Assembly (NCBI GenBank): GCA_026625165.1
Contig: CP112999.1
Location: 558,001 to 622,000, forward strand
Direction: 5' to 3'
DNA length: 64,000 bases
From: Methanoregula sp.
Lineage (GTDB): Archaea; Halobacteriota; Methanomicrobia; Methanomicrobiales; Methanospirillaceae
A program made the position numbers and the translations under genes. The notes under the pieces were generated by a model, which saw nothing but the letters and a program-made list of their open reading frames with translations, was not told the origin of the DNA and made no database searches. Shown piece by piece: positions 9,646-18,731 of the stretch (position 1 is its first letter; the number at the start of each line of letters is the position of its first letter).

Positions 9646-10208
9646 TGCGTATTAATTCTTCTGATATGGGGATACTCTCAGATCTTTCTAGGGAAATTCG
9701 GTCAATCGGATTCCGATGCAAACAGTGCGGCATATGCTGTCGCTGTGTTGAACCTGAATCCAATCTTGTCATGATTTCCCCGGATGAGATCCGATCGATC
9801 ATGTCAGCAACCGGACTGCCTTGGAATTCCGTGGCGGAGCCCTACCCGGAACTAATCAGTTATCAGAATGGTGCGAGATATACGCTCGGCTGGTGCCTGT
9901 CTCGTGAAAACGACAATTGCAGTTTTTTAAAAGACACAATGTGCACAATTTATGAACATAGACCGTGGATCTGCCGCACATATCCGTTTTTTTTAGAAGA
10001 TAACGTTCTAGGAGTCTCCTGGTGTGAGGGTTTTGGAATGATGATATCAAAGCAAGAAGCTGTTGGGATCGCATGTGACCTTCTTCAGCGCCGAGATGCA
10101 GAAGAGGAAGAAGAGTATCAGGTCCGGCAGGTTCTTCAACATGTTCACATCCCTGCAGGTGCATGTGTTGTAATCGACAGCGAAGGTGTCCGGGTGGTCG
10201 ATGGCTGA
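9645..10208 (+). CDS. YkgJ-family zinc/iron-binding cysteine cluster protein
   Basis: 187 residues from GTG 9645. The N-terminal FRCKQCGICCRCVEPE and the later CSFLKDTMCTIYEHRPWICRTYPFF carry the cysteine pattern of the YkgJ/UPF0153 family, which binds zinc or an iron-sulfur cluster; function is generally unknown. An acidic stretch (EEEEEY) follows. It overlaps guaA by one base at the 5' end and the TraB gene by eight bases at the 3' end, so these three genes are probably co-transcribed. Confidence 0.85.
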   Translation: MRINSSDMGILSDLSREIRSIGFRCKQCGICCRCVEPESNLVMISPDEIRSIMSATGLPWNSVAEPYPELISYQNGARYTLGWCLSRENDNCSFLKDTMCTIYEHRPWICRTYPFFLEDNVLGVSWCEGFGMMISKQEAVGIACDLLQRRDAEEEEEYQVRQVLQHVHIPAGACVVIDSEGVRVVDG

Positions 10209-11409
10209 GATCAGGATTGTCGGGACAGCGCATGTCTCCCAGAAGAGTGTTGAAGATGTAAAGGCGGCCATTGCTGAGTTCCGGCCGGATGTGGTTGCGG
10301 TGGAACTGGACCCCGCACGGTACCAGGCCCTCAAGAAGAGCATGGTCCAACCCTCGGTCTCTGAAGTAATTGAAGCAGGAAATTTCAACCAGCTCCTCGT
10401 CCAGTGGATTCTGTCATATCTCCAGCGCAGGATTGGTATGGACGTTGGGGTGGAGCCAGGAGCCGAGATGAAGGCTGCTATCAATGAGGCCGAACAGCGA
10501 CAGCTGAAAATCGGCCTTATCGACCGAGACATACGGATCACCCTGATGCGGTTCTGGCGCTCGATGTCACTGTGGGAGAAGCTCAAAATGTTTTATGCCC
10601 TTTCCGCTTCTGTCGTGGGGGTGCAAGGCGAAGAGATTGATATCGAGTCCTTAAAACAGGATGACGTTATCACGATGGCGCTTGAGGAGTTCCGGAAATT
10701 CTCTCCCCATGGAGCTCGGGCGCTGATCGATGAACGGGATGCATACCTTGCCCACCAGCTGCTGGCACTCGATGCACACAACGGGCGTGTGCTTGCAGTG
10801 ATCGGCGCAGGCCATGTTAAAGGGGTCCGTAACTACCTGAACGAACCCTCGGCTCTCCCTCTGCTATCAGAACTTACAGCAGATATTAAATCGCCACGGT
10901 GGGGCCTGATCTTCGGTGTTGCCGTGACGGTCCTGTTTGCAGTACTCCTTATTGCAATTGCATTCTCCGGGGTCGGATTGGGTGTGCTTGTCACCGCTCT
11001 CATCTACTGGGTACTCATCCATGGGGTGCTGACCGCAGTCTTCACCCTTGTTGCCGGCGGCCATCCGCTTTCAGCACTCACCGGCTTTGGCGTATCTTGG
11101 CTGACTGCATTACATCCACTGGTTGCAGCGGGCTGGTTCTCCGCGATCGTAGAAGCAAAGATCAGGAAACCGGCACCCGGTGATTTCAAAAAGATCTTTG
11201 AGGCGGAGACATTCACTGATATGTGGGGTATCCCACTTTTCCGGGTTGTGCTCGTAGCAGCGCTTGCCAATCTCGGGAGTACGCTTGGTACTATTCTCTA
11301 TTTCATCGTCATTTTTCCAACCCTTGGTATTGATCCGGGAATATTGATTACGCAGGGATTTGGGAATATGTTGCAATGGATAGCAGGGGGTCATCTATTG
11401 AACAAATAA
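10201..11409 (+). CDS. TraB/PrgY-family membrane protein
   Basis: 402 residues from ATG 10201 (MAEIRIVGTAHVSQKS). The N-terminal domain shows GTAHVS, VVAVELDPARY and later VIGAGHVKGV, the signature of the TraB/PrgY family related to Tiki/EreA-type putative metalloproteases. The C-terminal half has four or more hydrophobic helices. Bacterial PrgY limits pheromone activity; the archaeal role is unknown. The reading frame continues upstream to GTG 10186, but ATG 10201 fits the family start. Confidence 0.87.
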   Translation: MAEIRIVGTAHVSQKSVEDVKAAIAEFRPDVVAVELDPARYQALKKSMVQPSVSEVIEAGNFNQLLVQWILSYLQRRIGMDVGVEPGAEMKAAINEAEQRQLKIGLIDRDIRITLMRFWRSMSLWEKLKMFYALSASVVGVQGEEIDIESLKQDDVITMALEEFRKFSPHGARALIDERDAYLAHQLLALDAHNGRVLAVIGAGHVKGVRNYLNEPSALPLLSELTADIKSPRWGLIFGVAVTVLFAVLLIAIAFSGVGLGVLVTALIYWVLIHGVLTAVFTLVAGGHPLSALTGFGVSWLTALHPLVAAGWFSAIVEAKIRKPAPGDFKKIFEAETFTDMWGIPLFRVVLVAALANLGSTLGTILYFIVIFPTLGIDPGILITQGFGNMLQWIAGGHLLNK

Positions 11410-11440
11410 ATTCACGTTTTTATTTATTGGTCTGACAACC

Positions 11441-11448
11441 TTATATGA
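11441..11448 (+). promoter_or_regulatory. Box A of the surface-protein gene
   Basis: TTATATGA is centred about 26 bp upstream of an in-frame ATG at 11471. Archaeal transcription normally starts 24-28 bp after box A, so the mRNA probably begins at or near that ATG, which argues for a leaderless message and the downstream start. Confidence 0.5.
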
Positions 11449-11470
11449 TAAGAAAAATAAGATGATGATT

Positions 11471-12481
11471 ATGACCGGAAAAACTGGTTGGATTTTGCTG
11501 GCTGTATCTATTACAATCATTTGTATGGCAGTTCCAGTGACAGCTGTGCTTAATAATATTCCCGCGGGGGGAACGGTTTACATTGGCGAGCAGGGACTCG
11601 ATATAACCGCAGCCGTCCCCCCCCCTAACACGCAGGTGGGATGGTGGAATCCCGGGGCGTCATATCTTACCCAGCCTCCTGATTATTCAATCAATGTCAC
11701 AGAACCCACAAATTTTTATATATCCCCCAACGAGTTTGGCTCGCGTACTGGCAACTGGTATGCAATGCCGGCAAAGACCTTGGCATTAACCGTAAAAGAC
11801 CCCCAGATCGGTATCAGAATCGAAGATACGACAATTAATGGGGATATCACGGACAATGGATGGGTATACCGGGGAGACGAAGTCAGGTTCCGGGTTGACA
11901 GCAACCTTGCTGATATCGCTGCCAGAACGGGTGCGATAGAACCTACGGTCACCATCAAAGTACAGGGACCCGATGGCGGTACGTATTCTGCACTTGTAAA
12001 CAAAGCAGGAGTCCTCACTCCTTTGGATGTCCGTGTTACCACAACCCCCTTCTATACTGTGACTGTCTGGGACACCGGGAGCAGCTCATACGCCCCCGGG
12101 ACCTATACGATCTGGGCCGAATGCAACGCGAACAGGATGAAAGACAATTACAATATTGCTGGAAAAACCGTTAGTAGTTCAAGACCCCTGCGCGTTCAGG
12201 AGCAAAATCCTTTAATCGGTGTCAAGGTCACTACAACAAGCCCGACAACCGGTCCGACGACAATGATTACCACGAAAACTACACCAAAACAGACACTGGT
12301 TGTGACAACGAAACCAACAACAATGGTACCAACGACCATGACCACCCCTGTCGACACATTTCAATCTCCTGTTATCCCAATCCCATCCCCAACCCGAACG
12401 AAAGCAGCGGGTCTTTGCGATTGGTGTGCTGTTATTGCGGGTATTATCGGTTGTGCGCTTTATGGTGCACGGCGACAGTAA
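11471..12481 (+). CDS. DUF3821-type surface protein with Thr-rich stalk and C-terminal helix
   Basis: Signal peptide (ILLAVSITIICMAVPVTA), then a beta-rich exterior region of about 230 residues starting NNIPAGGTVYIGEQGLDI, typical of DUF3821 proteins of Methanomicrobiales. A Thr/Pro-rich stalk (TTSPTTGPTTM and similar repeats, about residues 255-315) follows, suited to O-glycosylation, then a short hydrophobic segment with two cysteines (GLCDWCAVIAGIIGCALYG). Likely a cell-surface protein. The frame opens at ATG 11462, but box A spacing favours ATG 11471. Confidence 0.8.
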   Translation: MTGKTGWILLAVSITIICMAVPVTAVLNNIPAGGTVYIGEQGLDITAAVPPPNTQVGWWNPGASYLTQPPDYSINVTEPTNFYISPNEFGSRTGNWYAMPAKTLALTVKDPQIGIRIEDTTINGDITDNGWVYRGDEVRFRVDSNLADIAARTGAIEPTVTIKVQGPDGGTYSALVNKAGVLTPLDVRVTTTPFYTVTVWDTGSSSYAPGTYTIWAECNANRMKDNYNIAGKTVSSSRPLRVQEQNPLIGVKVTTTSPTTGPTTMITTKTTPKQTLVVTTKPTTMVPTTMTTPVDTFQSPVIPIPSPTRTKAAGLCDWCAVIAGIIGCALYGARRQ

Positions 12482-12535
12482 CCTTTTTTTGCAGTGCCGG
12501 AATAATTTATCAATCTGTTTCCCAAATCCTTCACT

Positions 12536-13048
12536 ATGAACGTTGTAACCATGGTTATCAAATCCCGGCACAGCGTCCGGGAGTTCAAGCCCGATTCTGT
12601 TGATCAAACTATTATAAGGGACGCAATTGAATGCGCCCGACAAGCCCCGACAGCTATGAACCTCCAGCCATGGTTATTCGGGGTATTGCAGGACAAGGGC
12701 ATGCTCCGCAAGATCGCTGATCTCACAGACCACGGAAAATTTATTACTAAGGCAGCTGTTTGCTTTGCTGTTTTTGGTGAGAAGAACGTAAAATATTACT
12801 TAGAAGACTGCTGCGCAGCAACAGAGAACCTGATTATCGCGTTGCAGGCGTATGGCATCAGTTCCTGCTGGGTTGCAGGTGATAAAAAACCATATGCAGA
12901 AGATGTTAGGAAACTGCTCAATGTGCCTGATACTTATACCCTGGTATCACTGGTTCCTGCGGGATTGCCGGCAGAGATATCCGTGGCAAAGAAGAAGGAT
13001 CTGAAACTGGTGCACTTCAAAGAATCGTTCAAAAAAGATGCATCATAA
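12536..13048 (+). CDS. Nitroreductase-family FMN oxidoreductase
   Basis: 170 residues. KSRHSVREFKPDSVD at the start is the family's FMN-phosphate-binding motif, and APTAMNLQPW and the CWVAGDKKPYAEDVRKLLNVP segment are typical. Short, single-domain form. Substrate unknown. Starts at ATG 12536 or 12551. A second, separate family member lies at 47871-48398. Confidence 0.88.
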   Translation: MNVVTMVIKSRHSVREFKPDSVDQTIIRDAIECARQAPTAMNLQPWLFGVLQDKGMLRKIADLTDHGKFITKAAVCFAVFGEKNVKYYLEDCCAATENLIIALQAYGISSCWVAGDKKPYAEDVRKLLNVPDTYTLVSLVPAGLPAEISVAKKKDLKLVHFKESFKKDAS

Positions 13049-13176
13049 ATTATAATAAATCACTCCCCCCTCTGAATTAATTTCAGATTTTTCTCATATC
13101 CACCCCAATTTTTTTCAACTGATATTCAGGGATTCCTCCACAATCTCCAAAAAAAAATCTAAAAATAATATTGAGA

Positions 13177-14433
13177 TCAGGTCGTGTAAGTACTATTGTT
13201 GGCCGTGATCTCTGACTGAGTGAGCGCCCTGTTATAGAATGATACTTCACTCATGTCACCGGCATAATAGAATTCGGCGCCGGGATAGTTCTGCTTCCCG
13301 ATCGTTATTGGGTTATTATCCGGTTTTAAGTTGACCGGAGGCGGGGGTCCGGAGATCAGACCGGCACCGGGAATATCCCCAAGGTAATAATTGATTGGCA
13401 TTTGGGCCCCTGCGAAATAAATATTCGGCACACCGGAAGCAACGGTAAATGTCACGTAATTCAGGGAGGGGGGACTTCCCCAGCTTACTGGAGCTTGCGT
13501 TTCTATATGGTACATCTGTCCCGTATCTTTATCGGACCATTCCATGTAGAGTTTGCCGTTCGTTATGAACATATCATAATTATCATTGGCATCGCCGGTA
13601 ATTCCCTTCCCGACGATAGAAGTGGCATAGGTAGTAACAGCACCTGTAGTTGGCTTCATCCAGAGTGAAATGCTCATATCTCCTGTAAATGTCAGGTCAG
13701 GGTTGTCTGCTCCCAGGATGTAAGCACCGGTCCCGTTGTAATTAAACATCTGTAATCCATTTGGGCCTATAAATGGAGTCACTCCGTAATTTGTGAAAGG
13801 GATTGGATAACCTGATGAATTAGTCAGCGACAGATCGGTAGTATTTGTCCAGATGGTCGTTGGTGCAAGCGGGTTTGCGACAACCGAACCGTTCGCGGCA
13901 ATAGATACCGTCATCTCATTAAGGATGACATTTGCGGTATCGTCAACCATTCTAATTGTCCAGGCGCCACCTTTAAGGGGCAGCAAGTATTTTATCTTCT
14001 GATTTGTCTGCATCGTATCGGTTACCCAGTACCCGCCGCCCCGCTGGTCCCTGTAGATATACATCGATTTACCATAGAGATTCCCTGTGCCGGATATATC
14101 GGTACCGGAAGTCTTTGCAAATGTCCCGTCAGGTCCGACAATCACAAATGAAACAGAAGGGGACCCTCCAGGAATATTTGGTTGTCCTGAAAGGTAGAAT
14201 TGTTCTCCGGCTCGGGGAAGAACATCAAAGACCGGCATGGCTGTTGTCGTATCGATGGGGACATAGGCAACACCTGCTGACGCAGCAACAAGCGAGGTCT
14301 TCTGTAAGTAGGGGGTAAGGGACCCGGTTACAAGAGCAAAAATAATAGCTCCTAGGGCAACGACCAGAATAATCATTAATATTATAGATTCTATCTCTGA
14401 AATTCCGCTGGAATCGGGTCTTATCTCCCTCAT
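13177..14433 (-). CDS. Archaeal type IV pilin-like protein with LamG-like domain
   Basis: The N-terminus (RPDSSG then ISEIESIILMIILVVALGAIIFALV) is a class III signal: a short charged leader, a cleavage site and a 20-residue helix, as in archaeal pilins and flagellins (DUF1628). The remaining ~380 residues look beta-rich; from about residue 235 GDMSISLWMKPTT, YDMFITNGKLYMEW and FYYAGDMSEVSFYNRALTQSE form a concanavalin/LamG-like sandwich ending in the usual calcium-site region. Probably a surface adhesin assembled or anchored by the pilin helix. No pilus assembly genes are nearby. Confidence 0.82.
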   Translation of the reverse strand: MREIRPDSSGISEIESIILMIILVVALGAIIFALVTGSLTPYLQKTSLVAASAGVAYVPIDTTTAMPVFDVLPRAGEQFYLSGQPNIPGGSPSVSFVIVGPDGTFAKTSGTDISGTGNLYGKSMYIYRDQRGGGYWVTDTMQTNQKIKYLLPLKGGAWTIRMVDDTANVILNEMTVSIAANGSVVANPLAPTTIWTNTTDLSLTNSSGYPIPFTNYGVTPFIGPNGLQMFNYNGTGAYILGADNPDLTFTGDMSISLWMKPTTGAVTTYATSIVGKGITGDANDNYDMFITNGKLYMEWSDKDTGQMYHIETQAPVSWGSPPSLNYVTFTVASGVPNIYFAGAQMPINYYLGDIPGAGLISGPPPPVNLKPDNNPITIGKQNYPGAEFYYAGDMSEVSFYNRALTQSEITANNSTYTT

Positions 14434-14592
14434 ACAAATTCCTGATTTTTTATATTACCGCTCGTAACCATTAAGGTTTTTACCACACGATCGTGACACA
14501 TCCGATTTGAGCAGACAGGGAATCCCATATGCCTAAAAAAATGTCCAATCATTTGATTAAAGACAGAAACATCGCTGTTGGTTTATAAAAAG

Positions 14593-15516
14593 TTATGCGG
14601 TTTCAGATACAGGCAGGTTCCAGATGGATTTCAGGAGGAAGAAGCCGACAACCCCGAATGTAACTATAGGAGAGAACCACGGGGGGATGTGAAACCCGAA
14701 GCCATCGAGGACCATGATGCAGCCAAGGAACAGGATAGAGTACATTGCACCGTTTTTTAAGAAGATATATTTTTTTATTGTTTTAATATTCTTCATCGTG
14801 AGTTCCCTGACTACAATAGCACCTAGGCCATTGCCAATCAGGATGAGGGGAACGGAGAGGGTGAATGCAAAGGCACCAAGTACACCATCAATGGAGAATG
14901 TCGCATCTATCACTTCAAGATAAAAGAGCTTGCTCACATCTGGAAGGCCACTCCCCAACATCTTTTTTTCATGAAGTTCTGCGTTCTGGCGGAACCCGTG
15001 GACAATAAAAAATGCTGTTGACCCGATAACCGCCCCGAATGCGAGAAGAGGATTTCTCTCAAGTGATATCCATACAATGAGCGCCAGAAAAATAGAGACT
15101 ATTGCATAGAACCAGACTCCTTTGGACTCAATAAACCGCTCTCCGCGCAACCCATAGTACTTCTCCTCCAAAAAAATCCAATGGAAGAAGAGAAATATCA
15201 AAAAAGTCCCTCCTCCCATAAGGAGAATAGGTGCCGATTGTTCAATCGCGTCGATCATCGCAGGATCGTTTGAGAATGTGGCAAAAAATGAACCCACAGG
15301 ACCAAGCGAGGGTGTAGCTACCCATACAATAAGCCAGGGCAGAACCCCTCGGACCATAAAGACGGCAAGGAAGAGTCCCCAGAGTAAAAACCATCTCCTC
15401 GCCCGTTCTCCCATTGTTGAGAGCACTTCTGCGTTGATGATTGCGTTGTCGATGCTGCTGATCGTTTCAAAAAGACAGAGCCCGCCAATGACCAGAATTA
15501 TTGATAGGATATCCAT
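14593..15516 (-). CDS. TerC-superfamily integral membrane protein (DUF475)
   Basis: 307 residues with about nine transmembrane helices. FETISSIDNAIINAEVL near the N-terminus and LEVIDATFSIDGVLGAFAF in the middle carry the paired acidic motifs typical of TerC/YkoY proteins, which are implicated in metal-ion (often manganese) export or tellurite resistance. The DUF475 branch is the best match by length and motif. It is divergent from the hps-rraA gene across a 180-bp region full of palindromes. Confidence 0.83.
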   Translation of the reverse strand: MDILSIILVIGGLCLFETISSIDNAIINAEVLSTMGERARRWFLLWGLFLAVFMVRGVLPWLIVWVATPSLGPVGSFFATFSNDPAMIDAIEQSAPILLMGGGTFLIFLFFHWIFLEEKYYGLRGERFIESKGVWFYAIVSIFLALIVWISLERNPLLAFGAVIGSTAFFIVHGFRQNAELHEKKMLGSGLPDVSKLFYLEVIDATFSIDGVLGAFAFTLSVPLILIGNGLGAIVVRELTMKNIKTIKKYIFLKNGAMYSILFLGCIMVLDGFGFHIPPWFSPIVTFGVVGFFLLKSIWNLPVSETA

Positions 15517-15547
15517 GAAGAGTGGAATTTATGTCGGTGTTGGAAAT

Positions 15548-15680
15548 ACTTAAAAGATGGGGATTGACCCGCAGGGATAATTGCGGGATAAATATCCCGA
15601 TTAATTTTTCCCTGCAGAATTTTCGATGTAAAAAATTTTCTAGGTACTTCTATCGTGAAGTAATCCTTATGCCATGGCAT
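15548..15680 (+). promoter_or_regulatory. Leader of hps-rraA with competing hairpins and a palindrome
   Basis: A box A-like ACTTAAAAG at 15548-15556 is followed by two inverted repeats sharing bases: CCCGCA (15568-15573) with TGCGGG (15582-15587), and CGGGATA (15584-15590) with TATCCCG (15593-15599). They cannot form together. A perfect 12-bp palindrome, ATGCCATGGCAT, lies at 15669-15680, 18 bp before the start codon. The arrangement could be an operator set or an attenuator; neither is proven. Confidence 0.4.
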
Positions 15681-15698
15681 CTCATATTCTCTTAAAGT

Positions 15699-16985
15699 AT
15701 GAAAAAGCCAATCCTGCAGGTAGCCCTTGATCTCACGGAACTGAACCGGGCACTCCAGATTGCGCAGGAATCAGTGCGGGGCGGGGCTGACTGGATCGAG
15801 GCAGGAACACCATTGATTAAAAGCGAGGGAATGAATGCTGTACGGACATTAAAAAACCAATTCCCCGATTATACGATTGTTGCCGATATGAAGATTGCCG
15901 ATACCGGGAGCCTTGAAGTTGAAATGGCAGCAAAGGCCGGCGCCGGAGTGGTCTGTATTCTAGCCGATGCAGATGATTCGGTGATTGCCGAAGCGGTACG
16001 GGCGGCACGTCTTTATGGTGTCAGGCTGATGGCAGACCTCATCAACTCGCATGATCCAGCGCAACGGGCTAGGCAGGTTGAGGCAATGGGCATTGATCTC
16101 GTCACGGTGCATGTTGGCATCGATCAACAGATGACAGGAAGGAGTTCCCTTGACCTGTTATCCGACATCACCGGCAAAGTCACGATCCCCGTTGCCGTGG
16201 CCGGGGGACTTGATTCAGTTACTGCAGCGCAGGCTGTACAAAACGGGGCATCGATCGTAATTGTAGGGAGTGCGATCTCACGGTCTGCGGATGTGACGGG
16301 ATCCACTTTTTCGATCCGGGCTTCTATCGACAATCCATCTATCCAGAAAAGGGAAACGGGTTCCCTGGCGGAACGGATCCGGGAACTTTTCCAGAAAGTG
16401 TCCTCATCAAATATTAGCGATGCGATGCACCGCAAAGGTGCGATGGAGGGAATTATCTCCATCTGCGGCAATGTGAAGATAGCAGGTCAGGCAGTTACTG
16501 TCCAGACATTCTCCGGTGACTGGGCAAAACCTGTCGAAGCCATTGATGTCGCAGCACCGGGAAATATCATCGTAATAAACAACGACAGTGCAACCCACAT
16601 TGCTCCATGGGGTGAACTGGCTACCCTGAGTTGTATCAAAAAAGGGATCGCAGGAGTTGTCATCGATGGTGCCGTGCGGGATGTGGACGATATCAGGAAA
16701 ACAGGGTTCCCGGTTTTTGCAAAGGCAATCGTTCCCAATGCCGGTGAACCAAAAGGATTCGGCGAGATAAATGCCGAGATCCGGTGCGCTGGGCAATTCG
16801 TCAACCCCGGGGACTGGATTATCGGTGACGAGAGCGGGGTAGTCGTGGTGCCTCAGGAACGCGCTTTTGAAATTGCCCGGCGGGCGCTTGAGGTAAGGAA
16901 AAATGAAGAAAGGATAAGGGAGGAGATACAGCGCGGGAGTACGCTCTCGCAGGTTGCAGATTTAATAAAATGGGAAAAGAAATGA
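15699..16985 (+). CDS. Bifunctional 3-hexulose-6-phosphate synthase / RraA-like protein
   Basis: 428 residues in two domains. Residues 1 to ~215 are a complete orotidine-decarboxylase-fold hexulose phosphate synthase (ALDL near the start, VADMKIADTG, VTVHVGID, VAVAGGLDS, IVIVGSAI). Residues ~225-428 are an RraA/demethylmenaquinone-methyltransferase-like domain (NISDAMHRKGAM, GDWAKPVEAID, GVVIDGAVRD). In methanogens lacking the oxidative pentose pathway, Hps supplies ribulose-5-phosphate; the RraA-like half has no settled role here and may be an aldolase. The fusion is known in Methanomicrobiales. Confidence 0.9.
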   Translation: MKKPILQVALDLTELNRALQIAQESVRGGADWIEAGTPLIKSEGMNAVRTLKNQFPDYTIVADMKIADTGSLEVEMAAKAGAGVVCILADADDSVIAEAVRAARLYGVRLMADLINSHDPAQRARQVEAMGIDLVTVHVGIDQQMTGRSSLDLLSDITGKVTIPVAVAGGLDSVTAAQAVQNGASIVIVGSAISRSADVTGSTFSIRASIDNPSIQKRETGSLAERIRELFQKVSSSNISDAMHRKGAMEGIISICGNVKIAGQAVTVQTFSGDWAKPVEAIDVAAPGNIIVINNDSATHIAPWGELATLSCIKKGIAGVVIDGAVRDVDDIRKTGFPVFAKAIVPNAGEPKGFGEINAEIRCAGQFVNPGDWIIGDESGVVVVPQERAFEIARRALEVRKNEERIREEIQRGSTLSQVADLIKWEKK

Positions 16986-16995
16986 GCATATTTTT

Positions 16996-17430
16996 TTAGT
17001 GGAAGACCGAACTCTCGATCAGGGTTGCACCGGTTTTTGAAATCCTTTCAATTGCCTCTTCTACATGGTCTACCCGGAGGATCAGGACCGCGCCATCTTT
17101 CCCTGAATAGGCATATGAATATTCGATGTTGATCATTGCATCCCCGAGGATCTTAGCAATCTCGTAGAGCCCACCGGGTTTGTCCTTCATGTGAACGGCA
17201 ATAACATCGGTGAATGCAACGTTGAACCCGAGCGATGAGAGTTTCTTATGCGCTTTTTCGGGATGGTCGACGAGCGCTCGGACAACCCCGAAACCGCTTG
17301 CTTCAGCGATGCTGAACGCAAGGATATTGATCTTCTCCTCCCCCAGTGCATGAGCGATGGCAGCAAGCCTGCCGGGCCGGTTTTCTGAAAACACGGAAAT
17401 CTGTTTGACCACATATTTTTTTACATCCAT
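16996..17430 (-). CDS. Tandem ACT-domain protein
   Basis: 144 residues holding two ACT repeats: QISVFSENRPGRLAAIAHAL at about residues 10-29 and AVHMKDKPGGLYEIAKIL at about 79-96. ACT domains bind amino acids as allosteric effectors. It overlaps the stop of the phenylacetate-CoA ligase gene at position 17430 and lies last in a three-gene unit, so it probably senses an aromatic or branched amino acid for these ligases. That link is inference from context. Confidence 0.85.
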   Translation of the reverse strand: MDVKKYVVKQISVFSENRPGRLAAIAHALGEEKINILAFSIAEASGFGVVRALVDHPEKAHKKLSSLGFNVAFTDVIAVHMKDKPGGLYEIAKILGDAMINIEYSYAYSGKDGAVLILRVDHVEEAIERISKTGATLIESSVFH

Positions 17431-18731
17431 TACAACGACCTCCTGTCAACCACTTTCTTTGATTTTCCCTCAAACCTTGGTAATGAACCCGGTTCAACGA
17501 GTTCCACGTTTGCATTCACGTTTAAGGCGTTGCGGAGTTTGTGTTCTACTTTTTCACTGATATGCATCAGGTCTGTAATTTTATCTGAGAATGATTCTTT
17601 GTTGAGTTCGACCCGCACGAGCATATCGTCGAGCGCTCCTTTGCGGTCGACCACGATCTGGAAGTGCTGCCCGACCTCAGGAATCCCCATGAGGGCATAC
17701 TCGACCTGCGACGGGAACACATTGATGCCCCTGATGATCAGCATGTCGTCGACACGGCCCTGAATACGGTGGACCCGGGGGTGTGTTCTGCCACAGGGAC
17801 AGAGATCTTCATCCATGACCGTGATGTCCCCTATCCTGTATCGGATCATGGGCAGCGCCTCTTTCTGCAGGATTGTAACAGTCAGTTCTCCCCGCTCGCC
17901 CTGTGGGACCGGTTCCCCGGTATTCGGGTCAACCACCTCGGTGTATGCAATGTCGCTCCAGATATGGAACCCGTTCTGCTCGGTACATTCCGTGAACATC
18001 GGGCCTGAAAGTTCACTCGTCCCGTAGATGTCGTAAGCCTTGATCCCAAGCCACTCCTCCATCCGTTCCCGCATCTTCTCAGTCCATGGTTCCGCCCCCA
18101 GAATTCCGGTCCGAAGTTTTGTATCCTTCTTGATCGACACCCCCATCTTTTCAGCAACTTCTCCCATGTGAAGGAGGTAGGAGGGAGTGCATGCGATCGC
18201 GGTCGAACCCAAGTCCTGCATCAGTTCGATCTGCCGCTCGGTATTGCCAACGCTTGTCGGAAGCACCGTTGCCCCAATCCGTTCAGCCCCGTAGTGAAGC
18301 CCGAGGCCACCGGTGAAGAGCCCATACCCGTAGCTGATCTGAATTACATCGCCACGGCCAAGACCCGCTGAAGTGAGTGCGCGGGCGAGCGAAGTCGTCC
18401 ATGCGTTCAGGTCATTCTCTGTATAGCCTACGACGGTTGGCTTACCGGTTGTCCCTGATGAGACATGATACCTGACCAGTTCTTCCTGAGATGCGGTGAA
18501 GAACTTGTTCGGGTAATTGTCCCGCAGGTCTTTCTTGAACATGAATGGAAGCTTCTTTACATCAGACAGTTCTTTTATGTCGTCCGGGTGCACCTTGTGT
18601 GCTTTCATTCGTTCATGATAGAACGGGGAGAAGCTGTACAGCCGGTACACGAGCGTTTTTAACAAACGGTACTGCATCTTTTTCAGGTCTGCAACCGGCA
18701 TCTCCTCAATCCGCGGATCCCAGCATCTCAT
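17430..18731 (-). CDS. paaK: Phenylacetate-CoA ligase-type adenylating enzyme (copy 1)
   Basis: 433 residues, full length. AMP-binding P-loop SSGTTGKPTVVGYT, then YDIYGTSELSGP and the A8-type motif GRVDDMLIIRGINVFPSQVE are those of the PaaK family, which makes aryl-acetyl-CoA thioesters with ATP. In methanogens such ligases are thought to activate aryl acids for reductive aromatic amino-acid synthesis via ferredoxin oxidoreductases. Its start overlaps the stop of copy 2 (ATGA). Confidence 0.9.
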   Translation of the reverse strand: MRCWDPRIEEMPVADLKKMQYRLLKTLVYRLYSFSPFYHERMKAHKVHPDDIKELSDVKKLPFMFKKDLRDNYPNKFFTASQEELVRYHVSSGTTGKPTVVGYTENDLNAWTTSLARALTSAGLGRGDVIQISYGYGLFTGGLGLHYGAERIGATVLPTSVGNTERQIELMQDLGSTAIACTPSYLLHMGEVAEKMGVSIKKDTKLRTGILGAEPWTEKMRERMEEWLGIKAYDIYGTSELSGPMFTECTEQNGFHIWSDIAYTEVVDPNTGEPVPQGERGELTVTILQKEALPMIRYRIGDITVMDEDLCPCGRTHPRVHRIQGRVDDMLIIRGINVFPSQVEYALMGIPEVGQHFQIVVDRKGALDDMLVRVELNKESFSDKITDLMHISEKVEHKLRNALNVNANVELVEPGSLPRFEGKSKKVVDRRSL

